Origin: Ptiloglossa arizonensis
Taxonomy: Eukaryota > Arthropoda > Insecta > Hymenoptera > Colletidae
Direction: 5' to 3'
Assembly: GCF_051014685.1 (NCBI RefSeq)
Contig: NW_027478764.1
Span: 124,001 to 188,000 of the forward strand
Length of the DNA stretch: 64,000 nucleotides
In this document: positions 38,243 to 49,394 of the stretch, piece by piece
How positions within the stretch are numbered: position 1 is the stretch's first letter
How the letters are laid out: every line of letters begins with the position of its first letter
Position numbers and translations under genes: made by a program
The notes under the pieces: generated by a model
Databases searched by the model: none
Seen by the model: only the letters and a program-made list of their open reading frames with translations
What the model was told of the DNA's origin: nothing

Positions 38243-39553
38243 AGCGTGTCTTATCTCCAAACTGTCATATCTCGCGAACGGATTGATCAATCCGCAAAAT
38301 TTCTGTTGCATCTGAAAGTAGAAACTCGCCCGATTACAACTGTATGCGTACTTCTCCCATAGGCGGTTCTAGTCATTCGTTTCGAGCATCAGAACTGCGA
38401 AAATTTTGAGTTTCTCAAGCGTTTCTTATCTCCAAACTGCCATATCTCGCGAACGGATTGATCAATCCGCAAAATTTCTGTTGCATCTGAAAGTAGAAAC
38501 TCTCCCGATTACAACGGTATGCGCACTTTTCCCCTGGGCCGTCCTAGTTATTCGTTTCGAGCATCAGAACTGCGAAAATTTTGAGTTTCTAAAGCGTTTC
38601 TTATCTCCAAACTGTCATATCTCGCGAACGGATTGACCAATCCCCAAAATTTCTGTTGCATTTGAAAGTAGAAACTCTCCCGATTACAACGGTATGCGCA
38701 CTTTTCCCCTGGGCCGTCCTAGTTATTCGTTTCGAGCATCAGAACTGCGAAAATTTTGAGTTTCTAACGCGTGTCTTATCTCCAAACTGTCATATCTCGC
38801 GAACGGATTGATCAATCCGCAAAATTTCTGTTGCATCTGAAAGTAGAAACTCGCCCGATTACAACTGTATGCGTACTTCTCCCATAGGCGGTTCTAGTCA
38901 TTCGTTTCGAGCATCAGAACTGCGAAAATTTTGAGTTTCTCAAGCGTTTCTTATCTCCAAACTGCCATATCTCGCGAACGGATTGATCAATCCGCAAAAT
39001 TTCTGTTGCATCTGAAAGTAGAAACTCTCCCGATTACAACGGTATGCGCACTTTTCCCCTGGGCCGTCCTAGTTATTCGTTTCGAGCATCAGAACTGCGA
39101 AAATTTTGAGTTTCTAAAGCGTTTCTTATCTCCAAACTGTCATATCTCGCGAACGGATTGACCAATCCCCAAAATTTCTGTTGCATTTGAAAGTAGAAAC
39201 TCTCCCGATTACAACGGTATGCGCACTTTTCCCCTGGGCCGTCCTAGTTATTCGTTTCGAGCATCAGAACTGCGAAAATTTTGAGTTTCTAACGCGTGTC
39301 TTATCTCCAAACTGTCATATCTCGCGAACGGATTGATCAATCCGCAAAATTTCTGTTGCATCTGAAAGTAGAAACTCGCCCGATTACAACTGTATGCGTA
39401 CTTCTCCCATAGGCGGTTCTAGTCATTCGTTTCGAGCATCAGAACTGCGAAAATTTTGAGTTTCTCAAGCGTTTCTTATCTCCAAACTGCCATATCTCGC
39501 GAACGGATTGATCAATCCGCAAAATTTCTGTTGCATCTGAAAGTAGAAACTCG
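38243..39553 (+). repeat. Recent 3-monomer tandem duplication (525 bp)
   Basis: Bases 38243-39028 recur at 38768-39553 with offset 525. Both copies share otherwise rare changes: accaatccccaaaattt (38641 and 39166) and tctaacgcgtgtc (about 38764 and 39289). An X-Y-Z trimer has therefore been duplicated very recently. The tctaacgcgtgtc change is also found near 43489, consistent with the 24-monomer duplication that follows. Confidence 0.85.
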
Positions 39554-42500
39554 CCCGATTACAACGGTATGCGTACTTCTCCCCTAGGCCGTTCTAGTCA
39601 TTCGTTTCGAGCATCAGAACTGCGAAAATTTTGAGTTTCTCAAGCGTTTCTTACATCCAAACTGCCATATCTCGCGAACGGATCGACCAATCCGCAAAAT
39701 TTCTGTTGCATCTGAAAATAGAAACTCGCCCGATTACATCGGTATGCGTACTTTTCCCCTAGGCCGTTCCAGTTATTCGTTTCGAGCATCAGAACTGCGA
39801 AAATTTTGAGTTTCTCGAGCGTTTCTTACCTCCAAACTGCCACATCTCGCGAACGGATTGACCAATCCGCAAAATTTCTGTTGCATCTGAAAGTAGAAAC
39901 TCGCCCGATTACAACGGTAGGTGTAGTTTTCCCCTAGGCCGTTCTAGTTATTCGTTTCGAGCATCAGAAATGCGAAAATTTTGAGTTCCTCAAGCGTTTC
40001 TTACCTCCAAACTGCCATATCTCGCGAACGGTTTGAACAATCCGCAAAATTTCTGTTGCATCTGAAAGTAGAAACTCGCCCGATTACAATGGTATGCGTA
40101 CTTCTCCCCTAGGCCGTTCTAGTCATTCGTTTCGAGCATCAGAACTGCGAAAATTTTGAGTTTCTCAAGCGTTTCTTACCTCCAAACTGCCATATCTCGC
40201 GAACGGATTGACCAATCCGCATAATTTCTGTTGCATCTGAAAGTAGAAACTCGCCCGATTACAACGGTATGCGCACTTTTCCCCTAGGCCGTTCTAGTTA
40301 TTCGTTCCGAGCATCAGAACTGCCAAAATTTTGAGTTTCTCAAGCGTTTCTTATTTCCAAACTGCCATATCTCGCGAACGGATTGATCAATCCGCAAAAT
40401 TTCTGTTGCATCTGAAAGTAGAAACTCGCCCGATTACAACGGTATGCCTACTTCTCCCCTAGGCCGTTCTAGTCATTCGTTTCGAGCATCAGAACTGCGA
40501 AAATTTTGAGTTCCTCAAGCGTTTCTTACCTCCAAACTGCCATATCTCGCGAACGGTTTGAACAATCCGCAAAATTTCTGTTGCATCTGAAAGTAGAAAC
40601 TCGCCCGATTACAACGGTATGCGTACTTCTCCCGAAGGCCGTTCTAGTCATTCGTTTCGAGCATCAGAACTGCGAAAATTTTGAGTTTCTCAAGCGTTTC
40701 TTATCTCCAAACTGCCATATCTCGCGAACGGATCGACCAATCCGCAAAATTTCTGTTGCATCTGAAAGTAGAAACTCGACCGATTACATCGGTATGCGTA
40801 CTTTTAACCTAGGCCGTTCCAGTTATTCGTTTCGTGCATCAGAGATGCGAAAATTTTGAGTTTCTCGAGCGTTTCTCACCTCCAAACTGCCATATCTCGC
40901 GAACGGATTGACCAATCCGCAAAATTTCTGTTGCATTTGAAAGTAGAAACTCTCCCGATTACAACGGTATGCGCACTTTTCCCATAGGCGGTTCTAGTCA
41001 TTCGTTTCGAGCATCAGAACTGCGAAAATTTTGAGTTTCTCAAGCGTTTCTTATCTCCGAACTGCCATATCTCGCGAACGGATTGATCAATCCGCAAAAT
41101 TTCTGTTGCATTTGAAAGTAGAAACTCTCCCGATTACAACGGTATGCGCACTTTTCCCCTGGGCCGTCCTAGTTATTCGTTTCGAGCATCAGAACTGCGA
41201 AAATTTTGAGTTTCTAAAGCGTTTCTTATCTCCAAACTGTCATATCTCGCGAACGGATTGACCAATCCGCAAAATTTCTGTTGCATTTGAAAGTAGAAAC
41301 TCTCCCGATTACAACGGTATGCGCACTTTTCCCCCGGGCCGTCCTAGTTATTCGTTTCGAGCATCAGAACTGCGAAAATTTTGAGTTTCTAAAGCGTGTC
41401 TTATCTCCAAACTGTCATATCTCGCGAACGGATTGACCAATCCGCAAAATTTCTGTTGCATTTGAAAGTAGAAACTCGACCGATTACATCGGTATGCGTA
41501 CTTTTAACCTAGGCCGTTCCAGTTATTCGTTTCGTGCATCAGAGATGCGAAAATTTTGAGTTTCTCGAGCGTTTCTCACCTCCAAACTGCCATATCTCGC
41601 GAACGGATTGACCAATCCGCAAAATTTCTGTTGCATTTGAAAGTAGAAACTCTCCCGATTACAACGGTATGCGCACTTTTCCCCTGGGCCGTCCTAGTTA
41701 TTCGTTTCGAGCATCAGAACTGCGAAAATTTTGAGTTTCTAAAGCGTTTCTTATCTCCAAACTGTCATATCTCGCGAACGGATTGACCAATCCGCAAAAT
41801 TTCTGTTGCATTTGAAAGTAGAAACTCTCCCGATTACAACGGTATGCGCACTTTTCCCCTGGGCCGTCCTAGTTATTCGTTTCGAGCATCAGAACTGCGA
41901 AAATTTTGAGTTTCTAAAGCGTGTCTTATCTCCAAACTGTCATATCTCGCGAACGGATTGATCAATCCGCAAAATTTCTGTTGCATCTGAAAGTAGAAAC
42001 TCGCCCGATTACAACTGTATGCGTACTTCTCCCATAGGCGGTTCTAGTCATTCGTTTCGAGCATCAGAACTGCGAAAATTTTGAGTTTCTCAAGCGTTTC
42101 TTATCTCCGAACTGCCATATCTCGCGAACGGATTGATCAATCCGCAAAATTTCTGTTGCATTTGAAAGTAGAAACTCTCCCGATTACAACGGTATGCGCA
42201 CTTTTCCCCTGGGCCGTCCTAGTTATTCGTTTCGAGCATCAGAACTGCGAAAATTTTGAGTTTCTAAAGCGTTTCTTATCTCCAAACTGTCATATCTCGC
42301 GAACGGATTGACCAATCCGCAAAATTTCTGTTGCATTTGAAAGTAGAAACTCTCCCGATTACAACGGTATGCGCACTTTTCCCCCGGGCCGTCCTAGTTA
42401 TTCGTTTCGAGCATCAGAACTGCGAAAATTTTGAGTTTCTAAAGCGTGTCTTATCTCCAAACTGTCATATCTCGCGAACGGATTGACCAATCCGCAAAAT

Positions 42501-44640
42501 TTCTGTTGCATTTGAAAGTAGAAACTCTCCCGATTACAACGGTATGCGCACTTTTCCCCTGGGCCGTCCTAGTTATTCGTTTCGAGCATCAGAACTGCGA
42601 AAATTTTGAGTTTCTAAAGCGTTTCTTACCTCCAAACTGCCATATCTCGCGAACGGATTGACCAATCCGCAAAATTTCTGTTGCATTTGAAAGTAGAAAC
42701 TCTCCCGATTACAACGGTATGCGCACATTTGCCCTGGGCCGTCCTAGTTATTCGTTTCGAGCATCAGAACTGCGAAAATTTTGAGTTTCTAAAGCGTTTC
42801 TTATCTCCAAACTGTCATATCTCGCGAACGGATTGACCAATCCGCAAAATTTCTGTTGCATTTGAAAGTAGAAACTCTCCCGATTACAACGGTATGCGCA
42901 CTTTTCCCCTGGGCCGTCCTAGTTATTCGTTTCGAGCATCAGAACTGCGAAAATTTTGAGTTTCTCAAGCGTTTCTTATCTCCAAACTGCCATATCTCGC
43001 GAACGGATTGATCAATCCGCAAAATTTCTGTTGCATCTGAAAGTAGAAACTCGCCCGATTACAACGGTATGCGTACTTCTCCCCTAGGCCGTTCTAGTCA
43101 TTCGTTTCGAGCATCAGAACTGCGAAAATTTTGAGTTTCTCAAGCGTTTCTTATCTCCAAACTGCCATATCTCGCGAACGGATTGATCAATCCGCAAAAT
43201 TTCTGTTGCATTTGAAAGTAGAAACTCTCCCGATTACAACGGTATGCGCACTTTTCCCCTGGGCCGTCCTAGTTATTCGTTTCGAGCATCAGAACTGCGA
43301 AAATTTTGAGTTTCTAAAGCGTTTCTTATCTCCAAACTGTCATATCTCGCGAACGGATTGACCAATCCGCAAAATTTCTGTTGCATTTGAAAGTAGAAAC
43401 TCTCCCGATTACAACGGTATGCGCACTTTTCCCCTGGGCCGTCCTAGTTATTCGTTTCGAGCATCAGAACTGCGAAAATTTTGAGTTTCTAACGCGTGTC
43501 TTATCTCCAAACTGTCATATCTCGCGAACGGATTGATCAATCCGCAAAATTTCTGTTGCATCTGAAAGTAGAAACTCGCCCGATTACAACTGTATGCGTA
43601 CTTCTCCCATAGGCGGTTCTAGTCATTCGTTTCGAGCATCAGAACTGCGAAAATTTTGAGTTTCTCAAGCGTTTCTTATCTCCAAACTGCCATATCTCGC
43701 GAACGGATTGATCAATCCGCAAAATTTCTGTTGCATCTGAAAGTAGAAACTCGCCCGATTACAACGGTATGCGTACTTCTCCCCTAGGCCGTTCTAGTCA
43801 TTCGTTTCGAGCATCAGAACTGCGAAAATTTTGAGTTTCTCAAGCGTTTCTTACATCCAAACTGCCATATCTCGCGAACGGATCGACCAATCCGCAAAAT
43901 TTCTGTTGCATCTGAAAATAGAAACTCGCCCGATTACATCGGTATGCGTACTTTTCCCCTAGGCCGTTCCAGTTATTCGTTTCGAGCATCAGAACTGCGA
44001 AAATTTTGAGTTTCTCGAGCGTTTCTTACCTCCAAACTGCCACATCTCGCGAACGGATTGACCAATCCGCAAAATTTCTGTTGCATCTGAAAGTAGAAAC
44101 TCGCCCGATTACAACGGTAGGTGTAGTTTTCCCCTAGGCCGTTCTAGTTATTCATTTCGAGCATCAGAAATGCGAAAATTTTGAGTTCCTCAAGCGTTTC
44201 TTACCTCCAAACTGCCATATCTCGCGAACGGTTTGAACAATCCGCAAAATTTCTGTTGCATCTGAAAGTAGAAACTCGCCCGATTACAATGGTATGCGTA
44301 CTTCTCCCCTAGGCCGTTCTAGTCATTCGTTTCGAGCATCAGAACTGCGAAAATTTTGAGTTTCTCAAGCGTTTCTTTCCTCCAAACTGCCATATCTCGC
44401 GAACGGATTGACCAATCCGCATAATTTCTGTTGCATCTGAAAGTAGAAACTCGCCCGATTACAACGGTATGCGCACTTTTCCCCTAGGCCGTTCTAGTTA
44501 TTCGTTCCGAGCATCAGAACTGCCAAAATTTTGAGTTTCTCAAGCGTTTCTTATTTCCAAACTGCCATATCTCGCGAACGGATTGATCAATCCGCAAAAT
44601 TTCTGTTGCATCTGAAAGTAGAAACTCGCCCGATTACAAC
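39170..44640 (+). repeat. 24-monomer repeat unit (4,200 bp)
   Basis: Bases 39170-40440 recur at 43370-44640 with an exact 4,200-bp offset, including the gaaaata block, ggtaggtgtag, cgaacggtttgaac, acaatggtatgcg and the unusual aactgccaaaattttg unit (about 40319 and 44519). Between them lie V monomers with the private cagagatgcg, X-Y-Z trimers, and two chimeric monomers near 40980 and 41460. Bases from about 40.63 kb also match 45.35 kb onward, so two repeat frames of different length overlap in this stretch. Confidence 0.8.
40928..41102 (+). repeat. Chimeric monomer, X-type left half and Z-type right half
   Basis: The unit starts as an X monomer (gcatttgaaag, ctctcccg, gcgcactttt) and ends as a Z monomer (cccataggcggttctag). 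The switch lies at about 40975-40983. At the equivalent position in the longer version (41.6-42.1 kb) two further monomers separate these halves, so a 350-bp deletion by exchange within the shared ttcccc-type segment explains it. A second chimera near 41453-41480 joins gcatttgaaagtagaaac to ctcgaccgattacatcgg. Confidence 0.75.
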
Positions 44641-47600
44641 GGTGTGTAGTTTTCCCCTAGGCCGTTCCAGTTATTCATTTCGAGCATCAGAACTGCGAAA
44701 ATTTTGAGTTTCATAAGCGTTTCTTACCTCCAAACTGCCATATCTCGCGAACGGATTGACCGATCCGCAAAATTTCTGTTGCTTCTGAAAGTAGAAACTC
44801 GCCCGATTACAACGGTATGTGTAGTTTTCCCCTAGGCCGTTCCAGTTATTCGTGTCGAGCATCAGAACTGCGAAAATTTTGAGTTTCTCAAGCGTTTCTT
44901 ACATCCAAACGGCCATATCTCGCGAACGGAATGACCAATCCGCATAATTTCTGTTGCATCTGAAAGTATAAACTCGCAAGATTACAACCGTATGCGCACT
45001 TTTCCCCTAGGCCGTTCTAGTTATTCGTTTCGAGCATCAGAACTGCGAAAATTTTGAGTTTCTCAAGCGTTTCTTACATCCAAACGGCCATATCTCGCGA
45101 ACAGATTGACCAATCCGCATAATTTCTGTTGCATCTGAAAGTAGAAACTCGCCCGATTACAACGGTATGCGTACTTCTCCCGTAGGCCGTTCTAGTCATT
45201 CGTTTCGAGCATCAGAACTGCGAAAATTTTGAGTTTCTCAAGCGTTTCTTATCTCCAAACTGCCATATCTCGCGAACGGATTGATCAATCCGCAAAATTT
45301 CTGTTGCATCTGAAAGTAGAAACTCGCCCGATTACAACGGTATGCGTACTTCTCCCGAAGGCCGTTCTAGTCATTCGTTTCGAGCATCAGAACTGCGAAA
45401 ATTTTGAGTTTCTCAAGCGTTTCTTATCTCCAAACTGCCATATCTCGCGAACGGATCGACCAATCCGCAAAATTTCTGTTGCATCTGAAAGTAGAAACTC
45501 GACCGATTACATCGGTATGCGTACTTTTAACCTAGGCCGTTCCAGTTATTCGTTTCGTGCATCAGAGATGCGAAAATTTTGAGTTTCTCGAGCGTTTCTC
45601 ACCTCCAAACTGCCATATCTCGCGAACGGAAGACCAATCCGCAAAATTTCTGTTGCATTTGAAAGTAGAAACTCTCCCGATTACAACGGTATGCGCACTT
45701 TTCCCCTGGGCCGTCCTAGTTATTCGTTTCGAGCATCAGAACTGCGAAAATTTTGAGTTTCTAAAGCGTTTCTTATCTCCAAACTGTCATATCTCGCGAA
45801 CGGATTGACCAATCCGCAAAATTTCTGTTGCATTTGAAAGTAGAAACTCTCCCGATTACAACGGTATGCGCACTTTTCCCCTGGGCCGTCCTAGTTATTC
45901 GTTTCGAGCATCAGAACTGCGAAAATTTTGAGTTTCTAAAGCGTGTCTTATCACCAAACTGTCATATCTCGCGAACGGATTGATCAATCCGCAAAATTTC
46001 TGTTGCATCTGAAAGTAGAAACTCGCCCGATTACAACTGTATGCGTACTTCTCCCATAGGCGGTTCTAGTCATTCGTTTCGAGCATCAGAACTGCGAAAA
46101 TTTTGAGTTTCTCAAGCGTTTCTTATCTCCGAACTGCCATATCTCGCGAACGGATTGATCAATCCGCAAAATTTCTGTTGCATTTGAAAGTAGAAACTCT
46201 CCCGATTACAACGGTATGCGCACTTTTCCCCTGGGCCGTCCTAGTTATTCGTTTCGAGCATCAGAACTGCGAAAATTTTGAGTTTCTAAAGCGTTTCTTA
46301 TCTCCAAACTGTCATATCTCGCGAACGGATTGACCAATCCGCAAAATTTCTGTTGCATTTGAAAGTAGAAACTCTCCCGATTACAACGGTATGCGCACTT
46401 TTCCCCTGGGCCGTCCTAGTTATTCGTTTCGAGCATCAGAACTGCGAAAATTTTGAGTTTCTAAAGCGTGTCTTATCTCCAAACTGTCATATCTCGCGAA
46501 CGGATTGACCAATCCGCAAAATTTCTGTTGCATTTGAAAGTAGAAACTCTCCCGATTACAACGGTATGCGCACTTTTCCCCTGGGCCGTCCTAGTTATTC
46601 GTTTCGAGCATCAGAACTGCGAAAATTTTGAGTTTCTAAAGCGTGTCTTATCTCCAAACTGTCATATCTCGCGAACGGATTGATCAATCCGCAAAATTTC
46701 TGTTGCATCTGAAAGTAGAAACTCGCCCGATTACAACTGTATGCGTACTTCTCCCATAGGCGGTTCTAGTCATTCGTTTCGAGCATCAGAACTGCGAAAA
46801 TTTTGAGTTTCTCAAGCGTTTCTTATCTCCAAACTGCCATATCTCGCGAACGGATTGATCAATCCGCAAAATTTCTGTTGCATCTGAAAGTAGAAACTCC
46901 CCCGATTACAACGGTATGCGTACTTCTCCCCTAGGCCGTTCTAGTCATTCGTTTCGAGCATCAGAACTGCGAAAATTTTGAGTTTCTCAAGCGTTTCTTA
47001 TCTCCAAACTGCCATATCTCGCGAACGGATTGATCAATCCGCAAAATTTCTGTTGCATTTGAAAGTAGAAACTCTCCCGATTACAACGGTATGCGCACTT
47101 TTCCCCTGGGCCGTCCTAGTTATTCGTTTCGAGCATCAGAACTGCGAAAATTTTGAGTTTCTAAAGCGTTTCTTATCTCCAAACTGTCATATCTCGCGAA
47201 CGGATTGACCAATCCGCAAAATTTCTGTTGCATTTGAAAGTAGAAACTCTCCCGATTACAACGGTATGCGCACTTTTCCCCTGGGCCGTCCTAGTTATTC
47301 GTTTCGAGCATCAGAACTGCGAAAATTTTGAGTTTCTAAAGCGTGTCTTATCTCCAAACTGTCATATCTCGCGAACGGATTGATCAATCCGCAAAATTTC
47401 TGTTGCATCTGAAAGTAGAAACTCGCCCGATTACAACTGTATGCGTACTTCTCCCATAGGCGGTTCTAGTCATTCGTTTCGAGCATCAGAACTGCGAAAA
47501 TTTTGAGTTTCTCAAGCGTTTCTTATCTCCAAACTGCCATATCTCGCGAACGGATTGATCAATCCGCAAAATTTCTGTTGCATCTGAAAGTAGAAACTCG

Positions 47601-48124
47601 CCCGATTACAACGGTATGCGTACTTCTCCCCTAGGCCGTTCTAGTCATTCGTTTCGAGCATCAGAACTGCGAAAATTTTGAGTTTCTCAAGCGTTTCTTA
47701 CATCCAAACTGCCATATCTCGCGAACGGATCGACCAATCCGCAAAATTTCTGTTGCATCTGAAAATAGAAACTCGCCCGATTACATCGGTATGCGTACTT
47801 TTCCCCTAGGCCGTTCCAGTTATTCGTTTCGAGCATCAGAACTGCGAAAATTTTGAGTTTCTCGAGCGTTTCTTACCTCCAAACTGCCACATCTCGCGAA
47901 CGGATTGACCAATCCGCAAAATTTCTGTTGCATCTGAAAGTAGAAACTCGCCCGATTACAACGGTAGGTGTAGTTTTCCCCTAGGCCGTTCTAGTTATTC
48001 GTTTCGAGCATCAGAAATGCGAAAAATTTGAGTTCCTCAAGCGTTTCTTACCTCCAAACTGCCATATCTCGCGAACGGTTTGAACAATCCGCAAAATTTC
48101 TGTTGCATCTGAAAGTAGAAACTC
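44641..48124 (+). repeat. 173-bp unit, linker cassette, V, X/Y/Z and marker block
   Basis: This carries the cassette order of the 21-monomer unit (173-bp monomer at 44643, tataaactcgcaagatta, aacagattg, cttctcccgaagg, V) followed by X-Y-Z trimers and the fourth gaaaata block at 47761. The distance from the third to the fourth gaaaata site is 3,847 bp: 22 monomers minus the 173-bp unit's 2 bp and a 1-bp loss in gaacggaagaccaatcc near 45629. Bases 45.35-46.5 kb correspond to 40.63-42.5 kb. The cttctcccgaagg variant occurs only at about 40628 and 45351. Confidence 0.75.
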
Positions 48125-49394
48125 GCCCGACTACAACGGTATGCGCACTTTTCCCCTAGGCCGTTCTTGTTATTCGTTTCGAGCATCAGAACTGCGAAAA
48201 TTTTGAGTTTCCCAAGGGTTTCTTACATCCAAACTGCCACATCTCGCGAACGGATTGACCAATCCGCGTAATTTCTGTTGCATCCGAAAGTAGAAACTCG
48301 CCCGATTACAACAGTATGTGTAGTTTTCCCCTCGGCCGTTCCAGTTATTCGTTTCGAGCATCAGAAATGCGAAAATTTTGAGTTTCTCGAGCGTTTCTTA
48401 CCTCCAAACTGCCATATCTCGCGAACGGATTGACCAATCCGCAAAATTTCTGTTGCATTTGAAAGTAGAAACTCGCCCGATTACAATGGTATGCGTACTT
48501 CTCCCCTAGGCCGTTCTAGTCATTCGTTTCGAGCATCAGAACTGCGAAAATTTTGAGTTTCTCAAGCGTTTCTTACCTCCAAACTGCCATATCTCGCGAA
48601 CGGATTGACCAATCCGCATAATTTCTGTTGCATCTGAAAGTAGAAACTCGCCCGATTACAACGGTATGCGCACTTTTCCCCTAGGCCGTTCTAGTTATTC
48701 GTTCCGAGCATCAGAACTGCCAAAATTTTGAGTTTCTCAAGCGTTTCTTATTTCCAAACTGCCATATCTCGCGAACGGATTGATCAATCCGCAAAATTTC
48801 TGTTGCATCTGAAAGTAGAAACTCGCCCGATTACAACGGTAGGTGTAGTTTTCCCCTAGGCCGTTCTAGTTATTCGTTTCGAGCATCAGAACTGCGAAAA
48901 TTTTGAGTTCCTCAAGCGTTTCTTACTTCCAAACTGCCATATCTCGCGAACGGATTGATCAATCCGCAAAATTTCTGTTGCATCTGAAAGTAGAGACTCG
49001 CCCGATTACAGCGGTATGCGTACTTCTCCCCTAGGCCGTTCTAGTCATTCGTTTCGAGCATCAGAACTGCGAAAATTTTGAGTTTCTCAAGCGTTTCTTA
49101 TTTCCAAACTGCCATATCTCGCGAACGGATTGATCAATCCGCTAAATTTCTGTTGCATCTGAAAGTAGAAACTCGCCCGATTACAACGGTATGCCTACTT
49201 CTCCCCTAGGCCGTTCTAGTCATTCGTTTCGAGCATCAGAACTGCGAAAATTTTGAGTTTCTCAAGCGTTTCTTACCTCCAAACTGCCATATCTCGCGAA
49301 CGGATTGAACAATCCGCAAAATTTCTGTTGCATCTGAAAGTAGAAACTCGCTCGATTACAACGGTATGTGTAGTTTTCCCCTAGGCCGTTCTAG

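Noticed and set aside
40506..40859. Longest frame, 117 codons (also 45229-45582)
   Set aside because: It is a fusion of two repeat frames created by monomer-type junctions and loss of a stop codon. Composition equals the rest of the array.
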